Shown here: positions 42,653 through 54,462 of the stretch, in pieces
Position numbering within the stretch: position 1 is the stretch's first letter
How the letters are laid out: each line of letters begins with the position of its first letter
NCBI GenBank assembly: GCA_047967505.1
Contig: CM106538.1
Reading direction: 5' to 3' (one strand)
DNA: 64,000 bases
Source of the DNA: Dipteris shenzhenensis
Lineage: Eukaryota > Polypodiophyta > Polypodiopsida > Gleicheniales
Position numbers and translations under genes: made by a program
The notes under the pieces: generated by a model
What the model saw: the letters and a program-made list of their open reading frames with translations, nothing else
Told to the model about the DNA's origin: nothing
Databases searched by the model: none

Positions 42653-43942
42653 TCCAATGCACATTATCCTTTGCTTCTTCAAAAGAGTTAGGTTCTTCTC
42701 ATCAAGAAGAGTACCTGCATAAGCTATCTCAATTGAAAGAGCGCCCCCTGCGTGCCTTACTGCACACTGAGTCCTCCCAGGCAATAAGCCTACTCTCCGT
42801 GAGAGTTTGTAGCAACCAATTCGGGATTGTTTTGGTTGCGTGTATCTCTTCAATCTCTTGCCTGACAACTTTATCCACACCCTATCGAGGTACAAAATCA
42901 GCCTGTGGCCGAATCGGGGCATGTGGATCAAGAGGAGGTTGCTGTAATTTCTGATTTTCAGCATGAGCCTTAGGTGGGGAGCCAAATGCTATAGGAAGCA
43001 TCCCCTAAAAAACATCATATGAAGAAGCCGGAATTGTAAATGCAGCATGTGTATGTGCTGATTTATTTGAAAATATAACATCTCTACTCACAAAAATCTT
43101 GCGAGAAGTAGGATTGTAGAGACGATAGCCTTTGCTTTGTGCACTATATCTAGCAAAAATAAGTGCCTTATTTGACAAATTATGTCGAAACTCCACAGGC
43201 ACGTGGGTATATGCAACACAACCAAAAACTCTAAAATGATCCATTGAAGGCTTTCTCCCATGCCATACCTCATAGGGAGTGATTGTCTTCAAAGTTTTGT
43301 GGGAGCCCGATTCAAAACATAATTTGCTTACATGAGGCCTTCGAGCCAAAACCTGTGAGGCAACTTCTTACTGGTAAGCATGCATCTATCCATCTCCATA
43401 AGAGTGTGATTCTTGCGCTCAGCTTTGCCATTTCGCTGAGGTGTAAGCCTTACTATAAGCTGATGCGTGATGCCTTCTCCTTAAAAAATGCCTCAAATTC
43501 ATGAGACATATACTCCCTTCCTCTATCTGTATGAAGTGTCTGCACCTTGAGTCCCGTCTCATTCTCACCATAGCCACAAAGTGTTTGAAATGCATAAACA
43601 CTTCTGATTTTGCCTTAAGACCATAGACCCAAGTGTAATTGGTGAAGTCATCTCCGAATGTAACATAATAGAGATAACCACCAAAAGGTGTCCTCATGGG
43701 ACCGCAGACATCACTGTGTATGAGCTGTAATTTTTGAGTAGCTCTTACTGCACCATCCTTCTTAAAAGGAAATCTATGCATCTTGCCAAGGATGCAACCC
43801 TCACATGCATGAGCATGAGGTGACTCCAAAGGAGGCAATGCATCAACCATAGTATGCTTTTGAAGTGTCGTTAAGCTGCCATAGCTCATGTGCCCATACT
43901 TGGCATGCCATAACTCTGCATTCTTCATCACAGTAGTGGGAG
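42653..43942 (-). pseudogene. Copia-2 pre-integrase and integrase
   Basis: 43940-43419: NAELWHAKYGHMSYGSLTTL, CEGCILGKMHRFPFKKDG, LQLIHSDVCGPMRTPFGGYL and DDFTNYTWVYGLKAKSE. After a frame change, HTDRGREYMSH keeps the catalytic Asp. 43349-43005: DHFRVFGCVAYTHVPVEFRH. 42985-42653: a C-terminal variable part ending YAGTLLDEKNL and MCIG. The first codons follow the primer site almost directly, so gag and protease are deleted. Confidence 0.9.
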
Positions 43943-43943
43943 T

Positions 43944-43955
43944 GCTCTGATACCA
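43944..43955 (-). promoter_or_regulatory. Copia-2 primer binding site
   Basis: The minus strand reads TGGTATCAGAGC beside the 5' LTR starting at 43960. Confidence 0.9.
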
Positions 43956-43959
43956 AATG

Positions 43960-44206
43960 CGAACAAAATGGAGAGCAAGAGTGAGAGTGAGCAAGTGTAA
44001 GTGTACTGAATAGTAGAGTGGAATGAAGTGAGTACAAAGCAAGAGTGAGGGGTTTTGTCTAAGTGAAAAAACCCTGTCCTATCCACTAACCATAGTTAGG
44101 GATTGGACTGTGGTTAGGGGGAAAAACCTCAATGAGGGAAAAGTGCCCCTAACCTACTTATTAGAGTACATTGGCCACTGCCTAGAATATGATAATAATT
44201 CTAACA
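43960..44206 (-). repeat. Copia-2 5' LTR
   Basis: 247 bp ending ATAATTCTAACA. The inner end is CGAACAAAATGG where the 3' LTR remnant has TGAACAAAATGG, so one terminal base is mutated. Confidence 0.85.
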
Positions 44207-44478
44207 ATATGTACATAATTTTTTCAACGCCACCTATTTCTGGTGTTTAGATATCATGTTATACATGTGATGAGCTTTTCTGTATGTATGCTTTTCATGT
44301 ATCAATAACATTTAGTAACTTATTGCTGCACTTATTGTGTGGTATGGTGCTGTCGTCTTTGTTATTCCCCAAGTTTTAAATGTATCCATCTCAGTGATTG
44401 CCATTTGTTTGAAACATTCTTGTCACACGGCAACAAATCTGAACTGTTATCCATTTATATCATATTACATCTCTGCAG

Positions 44479-44592
44479 GGCGAAGAGCTGCCTGACCCTG
44501 TTGATGCTGATGGTTGTTTTACGGAAAAAGTAGCAGACTTTAAAGGTTTACATGTGAAGGATGCAGATAAGGGCATCATTGCTGCAGTAAAG
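44479..44592 (+). CDS. IleRS: Isoleucyl-tRNA synthetase, exon b
   Basis: After CTCTGCAG it encodes 38 whole codons: GEELPDPVDADGCFTEKVAD, then FKGLHVKDADKGIIAAVK, in phase 0 at both ends. This continues exon a (IIEK|GEELP) as in eukaryotic IleRS. Followed by a 138-base intron (donor GTTTGT). Confidence 0.95.
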
Positions 44593-44730
44593 GTTTGTTT
44601 TCCATTCGTTCGTGTTTTGCCATTGATCTCTATGCTTCACTGTTTACGGGAGATGCATTACAATCTCTGTGCGCTGTGATCCAGCTTTTTTAGGCTGACC
44701 TTGGATAGTAACTCTTAATCATGTGGACAG

Positions 44731-44828
44731 TCTAAGGGACGCTTGGTTGGGGCTGGAAGCATCAATCACTCATATCCATTCTGTTGGCGTTCTGAGACAC
44801 CTTTAATTTACAAAGCAGTCCCTAGCTG
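44731..44828 (+). CDS. IleRS: Isoleucyl-tRNA synthetase, exon c
   Basis: After GTGGACAG it encodes SKGRLVGAGSINHSYPFCWR, then SETPLIYKAVPSW, with the Trp codon split (TG|G) across the next intron. HSYPFCWRSxTPLIY is a hallmark of class I IleRS between the editing and catalytic parts. Confidence 0.95.
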
Positions 44829-45152
44829 GTAAGCAGGAAAATTGTAATTAGTTGAGAACTTCTATGCTCATTAGGGACAGTTGGTTTTGAAAATTCAGTG
44901 GTGATGGGTTTTTTTCGTCAGCATTCCTCTCCCATCATAAAATCACTAGAATGGCTCCAAAAAGTTCAAAAGCATTCGCTCTTTGTATTTAAAGGGAATT
45001 TCAACCTGCAGGGTCTGTTGGTGTGGCATGGTAGTTTTTTGTTCATTCATTCTGCAGCCAGTGCATGTGTAATCATTGGGATACATTTTAAGCTTCCAGG
45101 AGTTTTAAATGAGCGTAACAACAATCAAAATTCCAAAATCGTTTCTATGAAG

Positions 45153-45231
45153 GTTTGTTGCGGTTGAGGAGATTAAAGACAAGTTACTGGAGAATAACAA
45201 GCAGACGTATTGGGTCCCAGACTATGTCAAG
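45153..45231 (+). CDS. IleRS: Isoleucyl-tRNA synthetase, exon d
   Basis: After TATGAAG, G completes Trp, then FVAVEEIKDKLLENNKQTYW and VPDYVK; donor GTAACT. The preceding intron is 324 bases. Confidence 0.94.
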
Positions 45232-45363
45232 GTAACTGAAATTGCATTTATCTGCAATTATCTGCAATTCAAGTGGATGGAGCAGGTCCCTTGGCTACCT
45301 TTGATATTGGATGCAATAAAGTGTGTTCCCTTTGTTTGAGATGAAACTTTTTGCTTTCTTCAG

Positions 45364-45522
45364 GAAAAACGATTCCACAATTGGCTGGAGAATGCCCGGG
45401 ATTGGGCCATAAGCCGAACTCGTTTTTGGGGCACTCCCCTTCCAATATGGCGAAGTGGTGATGGGAAGGAAATCATTGTGGTTGGTTCTGTTAAGGAGCT
45501 GGAGGAGTTATCAGGATCTAAG
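45364..45522 (+). CDS. IleRS: Isoleucyl-tRNA synthetase, exon e
   Basis: After CTTCTTCAG, 53 whole codons: [53 protein letters not shown]. The [17 protein letters not shown] block is part of the conserved catalytic core. Confidence 0.96.
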
Positions 45523-45649
45523 GTTTGTTCGTGAGCTTTCTTTTTATAGCAGTTAGAATTCCAAGTCCATATCATTTTTCTTCTGCCATACCCTTGTTCT
45601 TTTGGTGACTACCAAAGCTCTTTACCCTGTTCTCTTGTGATTGCCAAAG

Positions 45650-45739
45650 GTAACTGATTTGCATCGCCACAAAATTGATCATATCACGATTCCTTCGAGG
45701 AGAGGTCCTGAGTTTGGAGTCCTGCAAAGAGTTGAAGAT
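45650..45739 (+). CDS. IleRS: Isoleucyl-tRNA synthetase, exon f
   Basis: 30 whole codons after TTGCCAAAG: VTDLHRHKIDHITIPSRRGP, then EFGVLQRVED; donor GTAAGC. Phase 0 at both ends. Confidence 0.95.
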
Positions 45740-48700
45740 GTAAGCAGTTTTAACAGTCTTCTACTTCAGTTTAATTGCATAATTTGATTGTTCTAATTAA
45801 CAGCTTTTCTTTAGGGGTGGGAAGGCATGTCTATCTCCATTATCTGTCCTCCACTCTTAACCAGCAGGATTGAGACTCTAGTTTTAGATCTGCACTGTTA
45901 TGGGCAGAACTGTTTGTTGATACTTTGAATATCATTCCGTGCTGATTCATTGGCTGTTGCATATTGACATTATAAACATTGCCCTTAGGCAGTACGTTTT
46001 GAGGTTTGTTAAGGTGTTCCCTAAGGACTCCAGTGCTATTCCGACATGATGTATTGTTTTTCCCAATGCATGTGCATTATTCTCAATATTTGCAGACTTG
46101 CAGAAATCCCAAGGTAGGCATGTGTACACACCTTAGAGATTGTTTACCAGAAGACACGATGCGTATGGGTATTTATAGTGGAACCTTGCATGAAATCCAT
46201 GCACAGCATTTAACCTTGACGAATGTTTCCCAAAATCTAAGGCGAATCAAGACTGTTAAAAACTCAATGAATATCAGGGCTGTATAGGTGCTCTATAAAA
46301 TTGTGAATGCATAGATAGGCACCATACAATCTGATTCAAGGAGACAGCACCTTTTTCGCAACCATGAAATTGTTCTTGTATTACAAAATTATGCTTGCTT
46401 GTATCAAAGCTGTTTGGGCTATGTTGGGGTGAATTGAAGCAGTACTTGGGTTGGGTATCAATGCAAATGTGAGGTTTATCCTACTTTATGGTACTATATG
46501 GTATCACTGCGTGATAATAATTTCACAAAAAATCAGGAATTATCAAATTTCTCAACCTGGAATTTATAAATTTTGCTTCATCACTCCCCACGTTTTGATT
46601 TTGAAATTGGAGAAATCCTCTTTTTTTCCTGGACTGGGTATGCTAATTTTGTGCTTGGAAGCAGTAGTTGGGTTGGGTATCAATGCGAAGGTGAGGAGTA
46701 TCCTACTTTATATATTGTATCACCCCTTCAAAAAAATTCAGGAATTAACAAATTTCTTGACCTGGAATGGATATGATAAATTCTACTTCCATCATTCTAC
46801 CTTTTGATTTTGAAATGGGAGAAATCCTCATTTTTTTCTGGACTGAGTATGCTAATTCTGTGCTTGGAAGCAGTAGTTGGGTTGGGTACAATGCCAATGT
46901 GAGGCCTATCCTACTTCATGGTATTATATTGTATCGCCTCGTGATCATAATTTCAAAAAGTTCAGGAATTATGAAATTTCCTGAAGTGGAATGGATATGA
47001 TAAATTTTACTTCATCACTCCACGCTTTGACTTTGAAATGGGAGAAATCCTTGTTTTTTTCTGGACTGGGTATGCTAATTTTTACTTCAGCATGTTTCTT
47101 TTCATTTGAAATCGTTTTGTAGTGTACTAAGGCTTACACTTGACAAAGTTTGGCCCAAAAACTGTCATCTTCTACAAGGCCGCTCAAATTCCAAATTATA
47201 AAGTTTACAAGGAGGATGTTTTCAATTGTTTTTTGTTTGACGCTCAGGCTGCATGATTTCTTTGGTAAGTCAACCTTAGATTACTAATAGCAAATGGGGC
47301 TATAAGAGGTTTTTTTGGGCGTCACCCACTATCTTTTTCCACGTTTGATGGTTCGCCTATCATTAATAGATCGTTTCAAAGCTGTTTATTGCTTTCGAAA
47401 CCAAGTAGATCAGAAGTTATGATGCGTTGGTGTAATTCACAGTGAATTGTCCTATTTGATACTCGTCTTTCGCGAAGAATTTGTCACTTATGTATCAGTA
47501 ACTCCGGTGATCCATCATAGACATATCAGCTGCCATATCAATTCACCATTTGCCTAGTCAAACAGCAGGTATCCAAGAACATTGCAATGGAGCAGACTGC
47601 TTGGTACACATATAGTGCAGCATTTCAATCATCAATTTATTTGTTTGTGGCCATTTGGGTATCATTTCAGCTGAAATTTGTGCGGCATACTAGTCATTGG
47701 GCATAGTGGACCTATGTCTCCATCTTAAGATGGAAATTTCCACTAGGCTACTATACAAATTGGAATTCTCTTTTCTGCATCATGCCATCTAAAGAATCCG
47801 TGCCAGCAGCAGCCCAAGAGGAGCTACGGCGTGGAGGCATTCCTTTGACAGAGTTTGGTCTTATTGAACCTGGGGGAGCCAAACTTGGCTGATCCAGCTC
47901 ATTTCAGTAAAAACAATCAAGGATGCTCTAAATCCATGTCCAAGGTACACATGTCATAAGGCCATGACATGAAGGTGATTGTATCCCTTGTCCTTCTCTT
48001 TTGTGCAAGAGGCTGCTCCAACTCATTTCAGTAAAATAACCAAAGATGCCCTAGATCCATGTTCAATGTACACATGTAAGAAGGCCATGACACGAAGATG
48101 AGTATCCGTTCTTCTCTTTTATGCTTGTGGCTCTGGTCCATTTTCTTTGGAGTGCAAGAGGAACTGCAAGAGGGGCTTCTCAAGAGAAATTTGAGCTTCT
48201 TGATGCAAAGATTTTGGGCCCATTTGATGGAGTTTCTACGAATAATGTTAATAGATTGCTTAATGCTCTGGCTAGAGGTCCATGGAGGTGCAATTGTAGG
48301 CTACTGGCTACTCAAGAAAGGTTGTGAGTTTGAGGTGGAATGATAGTTGGCTACTCAAGAATAGTTGTCTGTGAGTTGAGGTGGAATGATACAGTAGAGA
48401 CCTTCCATACTGCTTTGGGACTTGCAGAGTGTTTGAGGAGTTACATTAGGAACTTTGTGCCCAGCCATTGAGTTGTGACTTTCTGGATGAGATTGTCCAG
48501 TATCACCTTGAGAGTTGGGGACTAGTTGGATATGCATGGTTCAACGATTAGTAGGATGCTTGTGACATTGATCTTTATGGATGAGATTGTACAACATCAC
48601 CTTGAGAGTTGGGACTAGTTGGATATGCATGGCTCGGCGATCAGTGGGATATTTGTGATACATTGTATTCGTGGCTTAGTTGGTTTTAATATGCCCTTGT

Positions 48701-50415
48701 CTTCTGGCATTTCATCAGCTTCACTACTCTCTTCTTCTCTTTTTACAGCCCAGTGAGCTCAACCAAGAATTCATCCTTTGCGTCTGTTGGTTAGGCGTTG
48801 CACTTATAATATCTTTTTCCCAGCGATTCAGAATCGAGCGGAAGTATTGGGCCTCTATTCGTGGTCCTAGCTATCATTGTGGTACTCGGCGTAGCAGCGG
48901 ACGAAGGCATAGCTCATGGACTGGAGATAATTTTAGCGTATGTTACAAATAATCTTCCCTTACTCATAGACTATACACACCTTGTTTTCTTGAGAGCTAG
49001 GCTCGGCATTTCTCTTGTTCCTCCTCCAAAGATCAATTAGTTCAAGGCCTGTCACACACCTCATATATTATCATGTGGCACATAGAAGATCATTACTTGT
49101 GCTATTATATATTCTTGGGGAAAGGGCCATTAGGGGAGGTTTGGCATCATCCCGATGCCATGCGCACCTGAACCCCATCGCGCCCCCGACGGCGCCAGGC
49201 ATTTTTTAATTCTTTTTTCTCTTCTTTAGATTGGAATGATATGCATCTCTTGATGATGCAGATGTGTTTTTTGAGTGCCTTTCAACAAGCGAAGAGAGAC
49301 TTTAATCCACATATAAGAAGAAGAAAAAATTGAAAAAATAGGGTTGGCTTGGGAGCATATTAACAGCTTAAAAAGTTGGTATGTTTCGTTTCCTTGATAC
49401 TAGCAGATTGTGGATGAAGGGATCTGCTCTACCAGAATTCTTTAACTCTTTGGAGGAAGATAAATCATATTCCTAGAAGCATTTGATTGTGTAGTGGTTC
49501 AGCTAAGTTGCACACGAGGAGTTTTTTCTGGATTTGGATGCTATTTGTGCAATATAATGACTCATTTGTTGGGGGTTTTCTGATTTTTTTTGGGGGAAAG
49601 AACATTTGTGGAGTGCCGATCAGTATGAAGGCCTTTGTTTAAATGACTGCTCAAGTACGTGTGTGTGTGTGGATTTGTATGTGTGAGTCTTGAGAGCATA
49701 TGTTTATATTATGGTCTACTATCATAGTAGTAGTCCCTACTCTGTATGAAGGAGTTGATGGTTTTCAACCTTATGAGTGACTATCATCAGATTGAAACTG
49801 CACTATGTATTGTGTTTGTAGAAGGTGAGTGTGGGCATGTTCCTGGATTCATCTAGATATATGTTCCCCCTGTATTAGCGGACATGCAAATTTCACCTTG
49901 TGAAGTTTTTATCCATGTTGTGGCTTGCTGGCATTGCATAAATTCTTTCTATTTTAAGTAGTATGTGGCCCTATCAGCTAGATTGTTTGAGTAAAGAGAA
50001 TGTGGACTTCTTTTTGATTAGCCTTCTCCTTTAGCGCTAGCCTTTGTCACGGCTAAGTCTGCCCTTCACCTCGGGAGTGGTGATAGAAACTCAATACAAA
50101 GACATCTGTATGGATGGATGCTCAAGTGTGTGTGATTTGTATGTGTGAGAGCATATACTTATCTGTGGTCTACACCCACCGTTGGTGTTGATGAGGTCGG
50201 TGGGGATTTCATAATAGCTAGTCCCTGCTATGCATGATGGATTTGATGGTTTACAACCTTATGAGTGACTATTATGAGATTGAAACTACATTTTGTGTTG
50301 TGGTTTCAGAGGATAAGTTTGGGCATGTTCCTATTGTTACAGCTTTTTGGTTTTGATTGTTTGGAGTAATGATTTCAGGAAGTATGGGTTTGAAGAAATG
50401 GTTGTTTGTGATCAG
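45740..50415 (+). other. IleRS 4.7-kb intron with several local duplications
   Basis: No coding recognised. It contains three ~210-base tandem units at 46436-47085, a ~121-base pair at 47880-48110, a ~110-base pair at 48490-48660 (ATCACCTTGAGAGTTGGG), and a duplicated ~200-base segment at about 49650-49850 and 50125-50335. Confidence 0.85.
46436..47085. repeat. Tandem repeat, three units of about 210-220 bases
   Basis: AGTACTTGGGTTGGGTATCA at 46441 recurs as AGTAGTTGGGTTGGGTA at 46663 and 46872, each followed by the same order of motifs (TCCTACTTTAT, CAGGAATTA, GGAGAAATCCT, CTGGACTG). Periods are 222 and 209 bases. Confidence 0.85.
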
Positions 50416-50549
50416 GTCTTTGATTGCTGGTTTGAAAGTGGGTCTATGCCATATGCATACATTCATTATCCTTTCGAGAATGTGGACCTTTTTGAACACA
50501 ATTTTCCAGGACATTTTGTTGCAGAGGGATTAGACCAAACTCGTGGCTG
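50416..50549 (+). CDS. IleRS: Isoleucyl-tRNA synthetase, exon g
   Basis: After GATCAG it encodes [40 protein letters not shown] and QTRGW with Trp split at donor [18 protein letters not shown] and EGLDQTRGW are core catalytic-domain signatures. The following exon, including the KMSKS loop, was not found in the remaining 13 kb, so another long intron follows or the gene is truncated. Confidence 0.94.
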
Positions 50550-52910
50550 GTATGCCTTACCTGAGCCCCTTATTTGTACATTTGATACAGCATACATACG
50601 AGTTTCTAAGGGAAAAATATCATGTTGGAGACTGCCTAAATGGCTGCTGTTTTTGCGAGACTATTGATGTTTTGAAGAAGTGTGATGTAGCGTACAAAAT
50701 GACTTGTGTGAGGATTAAGATGTTCAATGTACTTACGGGAATAGTTTGGAAAGATGTGCTATGTTGTAAATGGATACTGCCTTGGTCTGAGGATGATTTA
50801 TCACATTTTGGATGGGATGGGATTTGGAGGATGGAGGCATGTCATTCAAATGAATGATTACGGAATCAGGGAAGGGCACATGGAATAATCACATGGACTT
50901 AGCAGTTTGTACTGTGTGACCAAGGTTGCCTACTAGGCCAGGATGAGTGGATGCTGACAATTTAAGGCAGTTTGTGTGTCATTAGACACATTGAGCTGGT
51001 GTGGCACAAGTTATGTGTTGCCACATAAGTGTAAAGGGATCCCTATGTAGGAGAAACCCACAGTTCTAGACTCTGTGCTGTTCATGGCTATTACTATATT
51101 TTGAGTGTCTCAATCTAAATGGAAATGGTCTGGTTTGAGTAGTGGTGTCTCTAGCTTCCTCCGGTGTCAGTCTCATACTTGTTAGAGTGCATTCTGGATA
51201 GGGATTTCTCCATCTTTCTCTCAATATCGGTCTCATACTTGTTAGAGTGCAGACTGAAAGTGTTATAAATTTAGATGTAATACTCAGCTTCTCCCAATGC
51301 CTTTTGCCAAGAGTACAGCATTGTTGTCCAAAACTCCCAAGATTGTTGGCTATTCCCCAGCAAGTCGCCTTCTTCCACGGTGCATGAGACTCCGAGAGCA
51401 CCGCTTGTTCCTGCAGAAGACTGTGATAGCCCCGACTTCTTGGAATTCTTGGAGAATCCCGTCGCTTTTGACCCGATGTTGTTGAAGAAACCACAGTTTG
51501 CTATTTGATAACTTGTTGGTTGGGTCTTCTTTCTACGCAATACCTTTTTTGTAGCCTTGCTTGGAGCAAGTTGATCCTTTGCTTCTCCCCTTGCACTCCT
51601 CTTCATGGCTTACATTCTGGATGACCATAGCCATGCCAGGAAAGATAAACTACAAGTTGTGGGAGAGGTGGTAGAGCCAAGTATCGGGGACAGTCTGTAT
51701 GTGGATATGGTTGTGGGAGAGGCGGTAGAGCCAAGTATCGGGGACAGTTTGTATGTGGATATGGTTCACAAGGAGGCTGGAAGCGAAGTCACAAGTAGGA
51801 ACACTCCATTTAGGAGAGATGACTGACTGCAACATGGGAAGAAATGCTGATAACTGGATACGTTCCAGACTCGGCGTTTAGGCTGAGCTTGCCTTCTGAA
51901 TCACTGGCCCCTTTGTGTAGTGGATTGCTGCATGTTCTTGTAGCACTTGATGGGCGAAAGCTGATCAAGTCCATGCAGTAACAAAAACGGTCTAAATAAA
52001 CCTGTTTGTGATGATCAGAGCAGGTTGTGTGCAGCAGCACAGTAATAAGAGAATTGATAAGAACAGGTGTTGCGTAATTGCTGTAATGTGCTTGTCCAAC
52101 ATTTTGAAGAAGAGGGCCTGAAGCACCTAGATGCATATGAGATAACTATGACAAGATCGGGGTGGATGCTAATTCGAGATGGAACCAAGGACGTCATTTG
52201 GGTGATTCTACTTTGCTGGTCAATGCGTGTAGGAAATGGTTCTTGGAGATTGAGATGAAGAAGAATTGATTTATGGAGATGTTAGGCTAGATAAGCGATG
52301 TGTAAATCGATAGGTGGCTGGATTGAGGGTGATAGGTGGAAGTTCATCTCTGATAAGTGGGGGTGGCTTCGAGAAAGATCCACAGGAGAAGATTGTGGGA
52401 AGAGACGTCTATGGGGAAATCTTAGAACAATATCCTTTGTAGATGAATTGTGGAAGTTTCACGGAATTCCATGGGAGAATTGTGGATGTTTCATGGAATT
52501 CCATGGGAGAATTGTTGAGTTTTTGTAGTAGGAGTTTGACAGAGAATTGGTAGATGGTTTGTTTGTGGATGGTTGCAGGTTGGGAGTTTAATGGAAAAAA
52601 CTCAGGAACCACTCTAATTTAGTATTTTGAGCATCGTTCTCAAGGGGTTTTTGAAGGGGCATTTGACACAAACGCGTGTCCCATTGTGTGCACGGTTTAG
52701 TTGGCTCTGCAAGAAAGGTATGCATGCATGAAGGTCATGCTGTGTGCAGCTCTGTAGATAGTTTAGTTTTGGTTGGCATTTGCTTGGTGGCAATTTGTGG
52801 CCTTCCCTTGATTATGTTTGTGAGGTTTGGAGACGGAGAGGGCGTATGATCTGTGCCTCAGTCCTTTGGCGAGTCTGTCGTATCTCTGGCTCAGGTCTGT
52901 GAGGAGTGAG
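50550..52910. other. Unassigned sequence downstream of exon g
   Basis: No recognised domains. Minus-strand frames at 51606-51271 and 51494-51066 (for example KRSARGEAKDQLAPSKATKK) match nothing I know; they might be a decayed gag. A 57-base tandem pair lies at 51657-51772 (GAGCCAAGTATCGGGGACAG) and a 36-base pair at 52450-52517 (GGAATTCCATGGGAGAATTG). If the synthetase gene is intact this is intron. Confidence 0.5.
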
Positions 52911-53078
52911 AGAGAAAGACAGAAAATGAAGATGTATTAACGTCTCCAGGAGGCCTCACGGGCCTATGAGACAAAGTACAAAACTAAAAGTAACTCATAC
53001 AAGCCGCTATGGGCTGAAGCAAAGGGCTTACTAAGGCCCTTGCTGAAAGCTAAAGTGCTAAACTAGTGAGCAAAATAG

Positions 53079-53084
<6 letters not shown>
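52911..53084 (-). mobile_element. LINE-A II 3' end
   Basis: GAGAGAAAGA-type purine tract, ATGTATTAACGTCT, then GGAGGCCTCACGGGCCTATG and 3' untranslated sequence. Truncated at the next (GA)n (53085-53118). Confidence 0.7.
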
Positions 53085-53120
<36 letters not shown>

Positions 53121-53540
53121 TGTCGTATCCATGTCTCAGAGGAGAGAAAGATAGAAAGATGTATTAACGTCTTCAGGAGGCCTCGTGGGGGGCCTATGAA
53201 ACAAAGTACAATCACCAAGAGTAAACCATACAAGCCACTATGGGCTAGAGTAGAGGGCTTGCTAAGGCCCTTTGCAGAGTACTAGGTACTAAGCTGAAAA
53301 CAAAATTGTACTCAAACTCAAAATCACAGCACATAACCCCGTGCCCGGGTGGCTCTTCTATGAGCTGCAAAAATATCTCATATCAATGCTGCCGAATCGT
53401 CTCTCTCGACGGGGGACGTGGTCTCCGTGATCTCTGTATTCAACGGGCCATATCAATAGTGACCCCTCTGGTCGGGCGATCCCCCCCGAATGTGGTTGCA
53501 ATGGGCTGGACCTTCATCGTGCGTACTCTAGTCCATCTGT
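53085..53540 (-). mobile_element. LINE-A II 3' fragment
   Basis: (GA)n at 53085-53118, a second purine tract and GTATTAACGTCTTCAGGAGG at about 53160, then 3' untranslated and C-terminal tail sequence to about 53540. The tail part (53325-53525) is nearly repeated at 53690-53890. Confidence 0.65.
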
Positions 53541-54398
53541 GTGTAAACCAAGATTCCCTAATACAAAGTACAATCACCAAGAGTAAACCATAAAGCCAAT
53601 GTGGGCTAGAGCAGAGGGCTCGCTAAGGCCCTTTGCAGAGTACTAAGTACTAAGATAAAAACAAAGTAGTACTCAAACTCAAAATCACAACACATAACCC
53701 GGTGCCCGGGTGGCTCTTCTATGAGCTGCAAAAATACCTCGTATTAGTGTCTACCGAGTCGTCTCTCTCGGCAGTGGGGGGCGTGGTGTCCATGATCTTT
53801 GTTTTCGGCGGGCCATATCGAAGTGGTTCCTCTGGTCGGGCGATCCCCCCCGAATATGGCTGTGATGGGCGAGACCTCCATCGTGCGTACCCTTGTCCGT
53901 CTCTGCACCTTTGGCTGTGTCTCTCCACGTCGCTATCTCATCCCATTGGCCCACTCATCTATCTCTTCCTCCTCAACTCTGCTATGTCTAGTGGCAGACT
54001 CAAAAGTGTAAAAATCTATAACATCTCGATCTACCTTAGTTTGCAGGTGCCAGTGCCTCTTGTTCTCTGATGCGGCGCACCAAGGTCTCTCTATGTGGTT
54101 GCATCTCCATTAAATAGACACCAACACAGGCTTGGTCCTGGAAATGAATCAGCTGGTAGAGAGGCTCGAACCCGTGTTCCTCCTGAAATAAGCAATGGTA
54201 TCGTCCTCATATCTCATAGTATATGGGGCAAGTACACAGGAAGTGCTCCTCTGTCTCCACCTCCTTCAACGTGCATAGTTTACAAATCCGTTGCTCTTTG
54301 GGTGTATTTGTGGCTCTCCTTGTCTCAATCTTCAACTGATGGGACGGGACCCGCATCTATCTGATGGCAATCCTCAAGGCATGCGAGACTTGTCTATC

Positions 54399-54400
<2 letters not shown>
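53541..54400 (-). mobile_element. LINE-A II fragment
   Basis: Begins inside the 3' untranslated region (TACAAAGTACAATCACCAAG), without a microsatellite of its own. The minus strand then encodes the tail domain (DVIDFYTFES near 54005-54035, a PIP-like position with the first residue changed) and the knuckle region (54364-54190; ICKLCTLKEVETEEHFLC in the shifted frame). It ends at the next (GA)n. Confidence 0.7.

Positions 54401-54462
<62 letters not shown>

Larger units (their letters stand above)
37588..44206 (-). mobile_element. Composite Copia-2 / Gypsy-2 element with target duplication
   Basis: Flanked by ATATG at 37583-37587 and 44207-44211. The 5' LTR is 43960-44206. Only about 30 bases of the 3' LTR remain (37588-37617), fused directly to RNase H sequence. 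From the 5' side it holds a primer site, pre-integrase and integrase of copia, then a Gypsy-2 5' LTR, leader, gag, RT, RNase H and partial integrase, then copia RT and RNase H. Copia gag, protease and the first part of RT are missing. The order suggests insertion or recombination followed by deletion. Confidence 0.85.
34737..44478 (+). other. IleRS 9.7-kb intron loaded with retrotransposons
   Basis: Donor GTAAGT at 34737 and acceptor CTCTGCAG ending at 44478. The first 1.1 kb (to 35832) holds no gene; it contains a short duplicated segment (GACTCAACATTCTAGTAGGT at 35674 and 35793). The rest carries Copia-3 and the composite Copia-2/Gypsy-2 element, both antisense to the gene. Confidence 0.88.

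Noticed and set aside
50543-50857. Extension of IleRS exon g past the Trp codon
   Set aside because: The residues after RGW do not continue the synthetase; a GTATGC donor splits the Trp codon, matching the split-codon style of exon c.
51066-51606. Lys/Ser-rich minus-strand frames as a possible host gene
   Set aside because: No recognisable domain, no clear start or splice sites, and they would lie inside the IleRS transcription unit on the opposite strand.
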